Below, one piece after another: positions 1-4,784 of a DNA stretch of 7,338 nucleotides (positions are counted from its first letter, which is position 1; each line of letters starts with the position of its first letter). Both the position numbers and the translations under genes were made by a program. The notes below the pieces were generated by a model. It was not told the DNA's origin, ran no database searches, and was given only the letters and a program-made list of their open reading frames with translations. The DNA comes from Xanthobacteraceae bacterium (lineage in GTDB: Bacteria > Pseudomonadota > Alphaproteobacteria > Rhizobiales > Xanthobacteraceae). The stretch spans positions 1 through 7,338 of the forward strand of contig JASHVC010000765.1 of the NCBI GenBank assembly GCA_030039655.1, written 5' to 3'.

Positions 1-65
1 TCCTCGGCTGGATTGCTACGATCGTGATGGGTGCCGCTGCAATGCGTATGGTCATTCCAGGGTAG
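1..65 (+). CDS. C-terminal end of a membrane protein (partial)
   Basis: The frame starting at base 3 reads LGWIATIVMGAAAMRMVIPG and stops at TAG (63-65). The 20 visible residues are hydrophobic with a short polar break, as expected for the last transmembrane helix of a transporter. The GW-x-[AS]-T-x-VM pattern recalls the ends of Nramp-type divalent metal transporters, but that is a weak resemblance from memory. The 5' part lies outside the window, so length and family cannot be judged. A second frame (bases 2-313) is also open here but its translation has no recognisable character. Confidence 0.45.
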   Translation, partial: LGWIATIVMGAAAMRMVIPG

Positions 66-398
66 TTGTTGTGGACTTTGGTTCTGCTAAAAAATTCGAC
101 AGTGGGCTTGCGACAGAATTTCGGACGATCAAAAGGTTCTGCAGCTTAACTGCGGGACCAGGCTTCCGAAGCGCACAGTTTTCCTCCAAAAGCAATTTAA
201 AAATACTCTCTTGGCAGCCGGGAACATTGATTTGGGTCAATGCCGAGGCGGAGGTTGAGGCGATTATTAAAAACTATTTGTTTAGTGGCGCAGGTGCGGA
301 GCCTACGGAGTGACTGTACGTCCTGGCAGAGCAAACCGTCGGTCACGCAGTGCGGGTCGAAAGATAATGGAGTGTCAACATACTGAGGAGCACGTTTT
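66..398. other. Intergenic region, no convincing gene
   Basis: This stretch is AT-richer than its surroundings. A GTG-started frame at 71-313 is open, but it has no clear Shine-Dalgarno sequence, no recognisable domain and an irregular composition, so I do not call it. The notable content is the FixK-like palindrome at 227-240 and a TATTAA sequence at 265-270, which is at -10 distance from it. Both fit a promoter for the gene at 399. Confidence 0.5.
227..240 (+). promoter_or_regulatory. FixK/FNR-type box (TTGATTTGGGTCAA)
   Basis: The core TTGA-N6-TCAA is intact. Against the full TTGAT-N4-ATCAA palindrome it has one mismatch in the right half (GTCAA). FixK2 and FNR proteins of rhizobia bind this pattern and usually activate with the box centred near -41.5. 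That would put the transcript start near 275, and TATTAA (265-270) lies where a -10 element is expected. The likely target is the repeat protein at 399, about 165 bases from the box centre, which leaves a leader of about 120 bases. Confidence 0.55.
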
Positions 399-668
399 AT
401 GGAAGATTCGCGACTCAAACTCTGGTCGCGTGTAGTGACCGAGAAGCGACACCAGCCCGAATGCTCAGGTCGCCCAAATGGGCCGCCTGACATGGCGCCG
501 GAGCCATCAGGCGTCCCAAAAGTGCCACCTGAAACCGCGCCAGAGCCGAGTCTACCCAAGGGACCACCAGAAACGGCGCCAGAGCCGCCTACGTGGCGCG
601 GACCCAAGCGGCAAGCGTCCGAGAATCTTAAAAGTGTGGCGATCTGCGGTCAGAGCGCTAAACGCTAA
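399..668 (+). CDS. Small proline-rich tandem-repeat protein, unknown function
   Basis: An 89-residue protein that I do not recognise. GAGGAG lies 8 bases before the ATG, a strong ribosome binding site. Residues 1-20 are a basic/polar head. Residues 22-64 hold three imperfect repeats: GPPDMAPEP-SGVPK, VPPETAPEP-SLPK and GPPETAPEP-P, preceded by a half unit SGRPN. A basic tail of about 25 residues follows. The repeats differ mostly at third codon positions (for example CCG/CCA, ACC/ACG, CCA/CCG), so the protein pattern is better kept than the DNA. The opposite-strand frame shares the same wobble positions, so this alone does not fix the strand; the ATG and ribosome binding site favour plus. No signal peptide or membrane segment is visible. 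The Pro/Glu-rich repeat should be extended or disordered. A FixK-like box upstream (227-240) suggests low-oxygen expression. Confidence 0.55.
   Translation: MEDSRLKLWSRVVTEKRHQPECSGRPNGPPDMAPEPSGVPKVPPETAPEPSLPKGPPETAPEPPTWRGPKRQASENLKSVAICGQSAKR
462..590 (+). repeat. In-frame tandem repeats of about 39-42 bp coding (G/V)PP(E/D)xAPEP units
   Basis: The units start at codons 480, 522 and 561 and are 14, 13 and about 10 codons long. A degenerate SGRPN half unit lies at 465-479. They are diverged in DNA but keep the PP-[ED]-x-APEP core in all three. Confidence 0.6.
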
Positions 669-1066
669 AACGCTCGAGTATTGGCCGAAGAGTTCGTCGT
701 TAAGTCCACAAGTGGTCGCCGTGCGCTACGTTCTCTCGGCGTCGTGGCGGTTTAAATGATCCCGAGCTCGATACTCGTACCGAACTCGCGGAGTGTGGTG
801 ACGCTCTCGCTTCTTTAAGACGCGGCAGATACGCCCCCGCCTTGGGGAACAAATCGCAATTCACTGAACAGATGGTTGCGCTCATCGGTGTCGTTATTTT
901 GCTAGGACGTGAAGCCCTTCGACGATTGTGATCAGCTCGTTGGTCTTTGGGTGCTAGAGAGCCGGCAAGAGTGGGCATTCACGGAAGCGGAAGGAAGTAG
1001 TTGGCTGCCTCCTGGGCGTGCTCGAGCGCAATACCGTGGGAGCCGCTATTTGGATGAGGATGGGAA
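669..1066. other. Region without a convincing gene; possible gene remnant
   Basis: No frame has both a start with a ribosome binding site and a protein-like translation. The plus frame from 704 to 931 is open for 75 codons and reads like real protein in part (NDPELDTRTELAECGDALA, then a hydrophobic stretch ending REALRRL). It follows a TAA and has no ATG or GTG near its beginning. A second open piece in another frame (669-755, containing VLAEEFVVKSTSGRRALRSL) overlaps its start, so a one-base deletion near 753 could have split one gene. The frame opened by GTG at 909 is less convincing because most of it overlaps the gene at 1067. No FixK-type box or terminator is seen here. Confidence 0.3.
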
Positions 1067-1621
1067 ATGGTCGAACCAAACGTCCACGATCCATCGACGG
1101 ACGCGAAGATCGAGATCAATATCAGTCGTCTCGCTCAGCTGTTCAACTCACTGGACCCATCGCCGTTTCATGAGCGGGACCTGGACCAGGACGCCGAAGA
1201 ATACATCGTCGGCTCAGCGGAGGAGACACCGCGACAGCGGCAATTAGAGCTTGTGGTGCATCTTCCCGCCGATCAATTGCCCGGAAGCTGCGCGCCCGAT
1301 CTTGGTGAGGCAATTCACAATTATTTCGCCTATCGTCAAATGAACGAACAGCGCCGGCTGCGGCTGCTATTCCGCGATGGCCGCATTGCCCTAGTCACCG
1401 GCCTAGTATTCCTGTTCTGCTGTACCTTGATCCGAGAATTGGCGTTCTCCTTTGGGCATGACGCGATTTCCGACATTGTCGGCGAAGGCATGTTGATCAT
1501 TGGCTGGGTAGCCATGTGGCGCCCGTTGGAAATCTTTCTCTATGAATGGGTGCCTGTCCGTCGCCGTTGTCGCATTTTGGCCAGGCTTGCGAAGATGCGG
1601 GTAACTATTCAGCCCAGATGA
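1067..1621 (+). CDS. Conserved hypothetical membrane protein with two C-terminal helices
   Basis: A 184-residue protein. GAGG lies 7 bases before the ATG. Residues 1-90 look cytosolic: a polar acidic head, a short beta-like stretch (LELVVHLPAD, 60-69), then an amphipathic segment with EAIHNYFAYR (81-90). Two membrane helices follow at about 106-123 (after LLFRDGR) and about 138-156, the second running into WRPLEIFLYEWVPVRRR. The basic tail should lie in the cytoplasm. I recall proteins of this plan, with the RLLFRxGR and WRPLEIFLYEW motifs, as conserved hypotheticals in Bradyrhizobium and other alphaproteobacteria; their function is unknown to me. It stands apart from the PHA genes, ends at a terminator shared with hsp20, and has no FixK-type box in front. 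The gene is secure; the function is not known. Confidence 0.85.
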   Translation: MVEPNVHDPSTDAKIEINISRLAQLFNSLDPSPFHERDLDQDAEEYIVGSAEETPRQRQLELVVHLPADQLPGSCAPDLGEAIHNYFAYRQMNEQRRLRLLFRDGRIALVTGLVFLFCCTLIRELAFSFGHDAISDIVGEGMLIIGWVAMWRPLEIFLYEWVPVRRRCRILARLAKMRVTIQPR

Positions 1622-1648
1622 TCATTATGATATCGCCGTCAAAAAATC

Positions 1649-1684
1649 GGCCCGGGATTTTGCGTGTCAGCAAAAACCCGGGCC
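1649..1684 (-). terminator. Rho-independent terminator of hsp20, in a convergent gap
   Basis: The arms are GGCCCGGGATTTTGC (1649-1663) and GCAAAAACCCGGGCC (1670-1684): 15 base pairs with one mismatch around a 6-base loop. In the minus direction the stem is followed at once by a T-run (A6 at 1641-1646 on the plus strand), so it is a textbook terminator for hsp20. In the plus direction no T-tract follows, so it would end the gene at 1067 less efficiently. Confidence 0.88.
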
Positions 1685-1708
1685 ACGCATTAAAGCGCAA
1701 TGGTTTAG

Positions 1709-2245
1709 TCAAGCCGCTTTTATAGTGATCTTCTTTTCAGCCTTCTGCGCGTCGGCGCTCTTGGGCAATGTCACCGAAAGTACGCCCTTCTTGAAGTTCG
1801 CCTCGATCTTGTCGCCGTCCACCCCGTCGGGCACAGCGAAAGAGCGCTGGAACGACCCGAAGGAGCGTTCCCGCATGTAGTAGTCCTTGTTCTTTTCTTC
1901 TTTGTCTTCCTGCTTTTCGCCCTTGATGGTCAGGACACCGTTAGCGACCTTCACTTCGACATTCTTCTCATCGAGTCCTGGCAGTTCCGCCGTGACCTCG
2001 TAAGCGTTGTCGGTCTCGGCGACGTCCATGGCCGGGGCTGCCGCGACGAAAGTCGCCTCAGGACGCCGGGACGGCGCGATATCGAACAAAGAACTCGCGA
2101 ACGGCCTGCGCCAGAAGCCGCCGTCAAAATCGTCAAACAGGCGATTGATTTCCCGGCGCAGACTTTCAAAGGGTTGCCATGCTTGTGGCAAACCACCCGA
2201 GGACTTCTCGGTCTTGATGGGCACTTTACTGGAAGTTTCAGCCAT
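1709..2245 (-). CDS. hsp20: Small heat-shock protein, Hsp20/alpha-crystallin family
   Basis: A 178-residue ATP-independent holdase that binds unfolding proteins in the cytoplasm and keeps them refoldable. The start is the ATG at 2245, with GGAGGA (2252-2257) 6 bases upstream; an in-frame ATG 36 bases further up lies before this site and is unlikely to be used. Domains: a flexible N-terminal arm (1-70) with PFESLRREINRLFDDF, an alpha-crystallin domain (about 71-162) opening with AMDVAETDNAYEVTAELPG and carrying the ANGVLTI signature (101-107) and FKKGVLSVTLPK (151-162), then a tail with the I-x-I oligomer motif ITI (173-175). Length is normal for the family. It is divergent from the HPF gene and shares with it a perfect FixK-like box. 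Its leader can form a FourU-like hairpin over the ribosome binding site, so oxygen and heat may both control it. Confidence 0.96.
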   Translation of the reverse strand: MAETSSKVPIKTEKSSGGLPQAWQPFESLRREINRLFDDFDGGFWRRPFASSLFDIAPSRRPEATFVAAAPAMDVAETDNAYEVTAELPGLDEKNVEVKVANGVLTIKGEKQEDKEEKNKDYYMRERSFGSFQRSFAVPDGVDGDKIEANFKKGVLSVTLPKSADAQKAEKKITIKAA

Positions 2246-2251
2246 AACACA

Positions 2252-2273
2252 TCCTCCGTTGTGGTTGGAAAAC
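2252..2273 (-). promoter_or_regulatory. Candidate FourU-type RNA thermometer in the hsp20 leader
   Basis: Read on the minus strand, TTTTCC (2267-2272) is followed by a 9-base loop AACCACAAC and then by GGAGGA (2252-2257), the Shine-Dalgarno sequence of hsp20. All six positions pair in RNA: two C-G, two U-A and two U-G. A flanking G-U would extend the stem to seven. A weak stem with four U over the ribosome binding site is the design of FourU thermometers, first described for the small heat-shock gene agsA of Salmonella. Folding was done by eye only. Confidence 0.4.
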
Positions 2274-2306
2274 TGCCGCATTTAACGGCGGCGGCATCCA
2301 TTGACG

Positions 2307-2320
2307 TTGATATGAATCAA
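2307..2320. promoter_or_regulatory. Perfect FixK/FNR box between hsp20 and HPF gene (TTGATATGAATCAA)
   Basis: A full match to TTGAT-N4-ATCAA. Its centre (2313.5) lies 68 bases from the hsp20 start and 78 from the HPF start, so a single symmetrical site could serve both genes. Placed at -41.5 it predicts a leftward start near 2272, with TTAAAT (minus strand, 2285-2280) exactly in the -10 window. The rightward start would fall near 2355, with a poorer -10 (AAGATT, 2344-2349). FixK2/FNR proteins activate under low oxygen. Confidence 0.78.
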
Positions 2321-2391
2321 AGACTTTTCAAGTCTGCTCAGGAAAGATTTCGGCCTTGGTTCACATGCTGGAGCAATGACGGGAGCGAGAC

Positions 2392-2991
2392 GTGCAGACG
2401 CAGCCTAAAATCGATTTTCAAGGCCTGAAGGCCACGCCGGAAATGAAGGCCGCTATCGAAGAGCGCGTGGCCGAGCTCGAGGAGCGTTGGGGGCGCATCA
2501 CGGCGTGCCGCGTCATGATCAAGGCGCCAAGCCAGCATCACCGTACCAGTGGACTTTACGAAATCCATATTCATCTTTCGCTTCCGGACGGCCGTGAAGT
2601 GAATGTGACTAGAACACCAATCGCGAACGAGCGTCATGCCGACGTCACGTTCGCCCTGAACGACGCCTTCAAACATGCGCGCCGGCAGTTGCAAGACCGC
2701 GTTCGCCGCGCTCAGGGGCAGGTGAAGTACCATGAGGCTGCCGCGATCGGTAAGGTCATCCGGATTGATCCCGCGGGCGAGTTCGGCTTTTTGGAAAGCA
2801 GCGAGGGACAGGGCATCTATTTTCATCGCAATAGCGTCGTCGAGGGGGGTTGCCCGTTTCCGCGTGGGTTCGCAGGTGACCTATACGGAGAAGATTGGCG
2901 AAAAGGGTGCGCAGGCGAGCACCGTGAAGCTCCTGCGCAAGCACAGCCTGAGGACCTAGGCAGGAGAAGGCGTTTTCAACCCACGGATTGA
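2392..2991 (+). CDS. HPF/RaiA ribosome-hibernation factor fused to a cold-shock domain, frameshifted
   Basis: Starts at GTG, with GGGAG 6 bases upstream. Residues 1-105 form an HPF/RaiA (S30AE) domain: KIDFQGLKATPEMKAAIEER, a central YEIHIHLSLPDGREVNVTR and a basic helix AFKHARRQLQDRVRR. Such domains bind the 30S decoding site and idle ribosomes during stress. Residues 118 onward begin a cold-shock domain with the RNA-binding motifs GEFGF (129-133) and IYFHR (142-146). After residue 152 the frame is wrong: a six-G run (2844-2849) shifts reading into a meaningless Gly/Arg/Pro-rich tail ending at 2991. With five G the protein continues GVARFRVGSQVTYTEKIGEK and ends at TAG 2959, giving 188 residues with a complete cold-shock domain. 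As printed, the product is 199 residues with half that domain. It is either a sequencing error, a recent mutation or a phase-variable tract. A FixK-like box upstream fits low-oxygen induction. Confidence 0.9.
   Translation: MQTQPKIDFQGLKATPEMKAAIEERVAELEERWGRITACRVMIKAPSQHHRTSGLYEIHIHLSLPDGREVNVTRTPIANERHADVTFALNDAFKHARRQLQDRVRRAQGQVKYHEAAAIGKVIRIDPAGEFGFLESSEGQGIYFHRNSVVEGGCPFPRGFAGDLYGEDWRKGCAGEHREAPAQAQPEDLGRRRRFQPTD
2844..2959 (+). other. Frameshift site (G6) and out-of-frame end of the cold-shock domain
   Basis: Bases 2844-2849 are GGGGGG. Removing one G joins the upstream frame to bases 2850-2959, which code for the missing beta strands (ARFRVGSQVTYTEKIGEKG, then ASTVKLL) and stop at TAG 2957-2959. 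The downstream part keeps normal codon use and family-like sequence, so the break is recent or an artefact. Confidence 0.85.
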
Positions 2992-3026
2992 TCGACGAAT
3001 CGCGCACGCAAGTTGGGGCGTCAAGT

Positions 3027-3040
3027 TTGATTCAAATCAA
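3027..3040 (+). promoter_or_regulatory. Perfect FixK/FNR box upstream of the PhaC-like gene (TTGATTCAAATCAA)
   Basis: A full match to TTGAT-N4-ATCAA in the 156-base gap after the HPF-CSD stop (2959). Its centre is 82 bases before the ATG at 3116. Activation from -41.5 predicts a start near 3075. No strong -10 is seen at that distance (GGTTTAGC around 3066-3073 is the nearest). The site most likely drives the hydrolase and the phasin behind it. Confidence 0.75.
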
Positions 3041-3115
3041 GGTGTCACCACTCCTGAGGCCGCAGGGTTTAGCAACGAATCTTGGCAAGCGAGTGACCGA
3101 GAATCGCTGCGGAAC

Positions 3116-4255
3116 ATGCATATTCGTAGGTCCTACATGTACGATCCGGCGGGCCATCAATCATCGAATTTGCTGTTTCTCTGGCCGGCTTTTCTGGCCG
3201 CTGCCACCCGCGAAATGGCTGCGGTGGCGGCCAAGCAGTTCACCGATCTTGCCGTCGGCCCAGACGGGAAAGCAGACCGCCAACCGCAATGGACAACGCC
3301 GAATTCGGTTACGCTTGAGTTAGAGACGGTGCGGCTCCGGGATTTTGGGCGTGACGGACAAAAAGGTCCCCCGACCTTGCTGTGCGCTCCACACGCCCTG
3401 CACGGCGCGGCGATTACTGATCTCGCGCCTGGGCATAGCCTTGTCACCGCGCTGCATCAGGCAGGACTGGGCCGGCTGTACGTCACCGATTGGCGGTCGG
3501 CGAGCGGGCAGATGCGCTTTCTCGGCATCGACGATTATCTCGCCGACTTGAATGTGCTGGTGGACGAGATTGGCGCGCCAGTTGATCTCATCGGCCTCTG
3601 CCAGGGCGGTTGGATGGCGGCCATCTTCGCCGCGCGGTTTCCAGCCAAGGTCCGCAAGCTTGTCCTGGTCGGCGCTCCGATCGACACCGCCGTCGAGGCG
3701 TCGGCACTCACAACGCTCGCTGCCGGAAGTCCGCTGATGATGTTCGAGGAACTGGTCAAGCTCGGCGACGGCATCCTCCCTGGGCGTAAGGTTTTGAAAT
3801 TTTGGGGGCCGGAGGCCGTGCCCGCCAAAGAGATTTGCGATCTCCTGCAATCGGACGAGCGGATCGGTTCTCCAGCTTTCGCTCAGCTCTGCACATTGTT
3901 TCGAAATTGGTATAGCTGGACGATCGACCTGCCGGGTCGGTTCTTTGTGGAATCAGTGGAAAAGCTCTACAAGCGCAATGAGCTTGCGACAGGATCCTTT
4001 GTCGCTCTGGGCCGCAAGATCGCTCTTGGAGCCGTACGCACCCCGATGTTCCTCTTAGCGGCGCGCGACGACGAATTGGTGTCGCCTGCGCAGCTATTCG
4101 CCCTGGAGAATCTAGCGGGAACTCCTGCGTACCACTTGCGCAAAGAGCTTACGTCCGGCCGCCATATCGGGTTGTTCGCCGGCAAGCGAACGCTCGAAGA
4201 TGTTTGGCCTCGCATCGTCCACTGGCTGGACGATGGGACACGAGCCTCGTCATGA
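3116..4255 (+). CDS. PhaC-like alpha/beta hydrolase with cysteine nucleophile
   Basis: A 379-residue alpha/beta-hydrolase related to polyhydroxyalkanoate synthases. The nucleophile elbow is GLCQGG with Cys162, which matches the GICQGG box I recall for class III/IV PHA synthases rather than the usual serine of esterases. The other triad residues are probably Asp318 or Asp319 in ARDDELVSP and His350 in SGRHIGLFAG, again close to class III PhaC ends. VTDWRSA (123-129) matches the conserved strand before the nucleophile, and the length is near class III PhaC (about 350-360). Class III enzymes need PhaE, and no PhaE gene is visible. It could be a PHA synthase paralogue, an intracellular polyester depolymerase or a thioesterase. 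The start is uncertain: ATG 3116 has GGA only 3 bases away, and ATG 3137 (MYDPAGHQ) has a weak AGG. A FixK-like box lies upstream and a phasin gene follows 89 bases downstream, so a PHA-granule role is likely. Confidence 0.85.
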   Translation: MHIRRSYMYDPAGHQSSNLLFLWPAFLAAATREMAAVAAKQFTDLAVGPDGKADRQPQWTTPNSVTLELETVRLRDFGRDGQKGPPTLLCAPHALHGAAITDLAPGHSLVTALHQAGLGRLYVTDWRSASGQMRFLGIDDYLADLNVLVDEIGAPVDLIGLCQGGWMAAIFAARFPAKVRKLVLVGAPIDTAVEASALTTLAAGSPLMMFEELVKLGDGILPGRKVLKFWGPEAVPAKEICDLLQSDERIGSPAFAQLCTLFRNWYSWTIDLPGRFFVESVEKLYKRNELATGSFVALGRKIALGAVRTPMFLLAARDDELVSPAQLFALENLAGTPAYHLRKELTSGRHIGLFAGKRTLEDVWPRIVHWLDDGTRASS

Positions 4256-4344
4256 AAGCGACACGTTATCGCTTGTTCATGTCGGTCTGAAGGAACGGTA
4301 AGTGTCTTGAATCTTTATCTTCAATTCAGAAAGGGAGCCTTGCA

Positions 4345-4731
4345 ATGAGCAAAGAACCGCACAGTGAGTATAAGACGAAATCGGCACCGAACCAGACTGC
4401 CGCCGAGTTCACCGCCATGGGAAAGAAGCATATTGAGGAATTCGCCAAGGTTCAGACGGAGCTCTACGATCAGGTCCGGCAGGTAAATCAGCAATGGGTG
4501 GAGCGGCTGCAATATCAGGCCAATCTGGCTTCCACGGTAGCGACCAAACTGGCATCGGCGCATTCCATACCTGAGGCCATGTCGATTTACCGCGAATGGA
4601 CCAGCCAGCAGCTTGAAATGGTTGCCAATGACGGCAAGCACTTCCTTGACGATACGCAAAAGCTTATCGGGGCAAGTGCTCGGCTGCTGTCGAACAGCTG
4701 GATGTCCAACTGGACGGGTGTCAGCTCATAG
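4345..4731 (+). CDS. Phasin (PHA granule-associated protein)
   Basis: A 128-residue, almost entirely helical protein of the phasin type. AAGGGAG lies 7 bases before the ATG. After a polar head (1-18), an amphipathic helix runs through AEFTAMGKKHIEEFAKVQTE and on to about residue 60, with regular hydrophobic spacing and QVNQQWVERLQ. A second helical stretch (about 70-115) has YREWTSQQLEMVANDGKHF, typical of phasin_2 family proteins. Phasins coat polyhydroxyalkanoate granules and control their number and size; they also keep other proteins off the polymer. The gene sits 89 bases behind the PhaC-like hydrolase on the same strand and converges with phaC, 53 bases apart. No FixK-type box lies directly in front, so it is probably transcribed from the promoter near 3027. 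Confidence 0.87.
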   Translation: MSKEPHSEYKTKSAPNQTAAEFTAMGKKHIEEFAKVQTELYDQVRQVNQQWVERLQYQANLASTVATKLASAHSIPEAMSIYREWTSQQLEMVANDGKHFLDDTQKLIGASARLLSNSWMSNWTGVSS

Positions 4732-4772
4732 GCTCTGCGCATTTTTTCGCGGATAGTCTTTGCTTGAGCTGA
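4721..4772. other. Inverted repeat in the phasin-phaC convergent gap
   Basis: TCAGCTCA (4721-4728, at the end of the phasin gene) and TGAGCTGA (4765-4772) are exact reverse complements, 36 bases apart, with a T6 run (4742-4747) between them. The gap between the two stop codons is only 53 bases. It may help end both transcripts, but the long loop makes it a poor classical terminator. Confidence 0.25.
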
Positions 4773-4784
4773 TAAACAAAATCC

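Noticed and set aside
71..313. Open frame started by GTG
   Set aside because: No ribosome binding site, no recognisable domain, and the FixK-like box lies inside it; better read as intergenic DNA.
197..607. Minus-strand open frame with Gly/Ser-rich repeats
   Set aside because: It is the complement of the Pro-rich repeats, begins at TTG without a ribosome binding site, and its frame shares the wobble positions of the plus gene.
909..1247. Plus-strand open frame of 112 codons
   Set aside because: More than half overlaps the well-supported gene at 1067 and that part is Arg/Ser-rich shadow sequence.
2338..2826. 162-codon minus-strand frame opposite the HPF gene
   Set aside because: Antisense shadow of a recognisable HPF domain.
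2844..2849. Programmed -1 frameshifting at the G6 tract
   Set aside because: A -1 shift enters the third frame, not the one coding for the rest of the cold-shock domain; a +1 shift is required.
3320..3850. 176-codon minus-strand frame inside the PhaC-like gene
   Set aside because: Antisense shadow; no domain character, whereas the plus frame has a clear nucleophile box and triad.
4256..4274. AAGCGA/TCGCTT hairpin just after the PhaC-like gene
   Set aside because: Only six pairs and no T-tract, so not a credible terminator; the phasin is probably co-transcribed.
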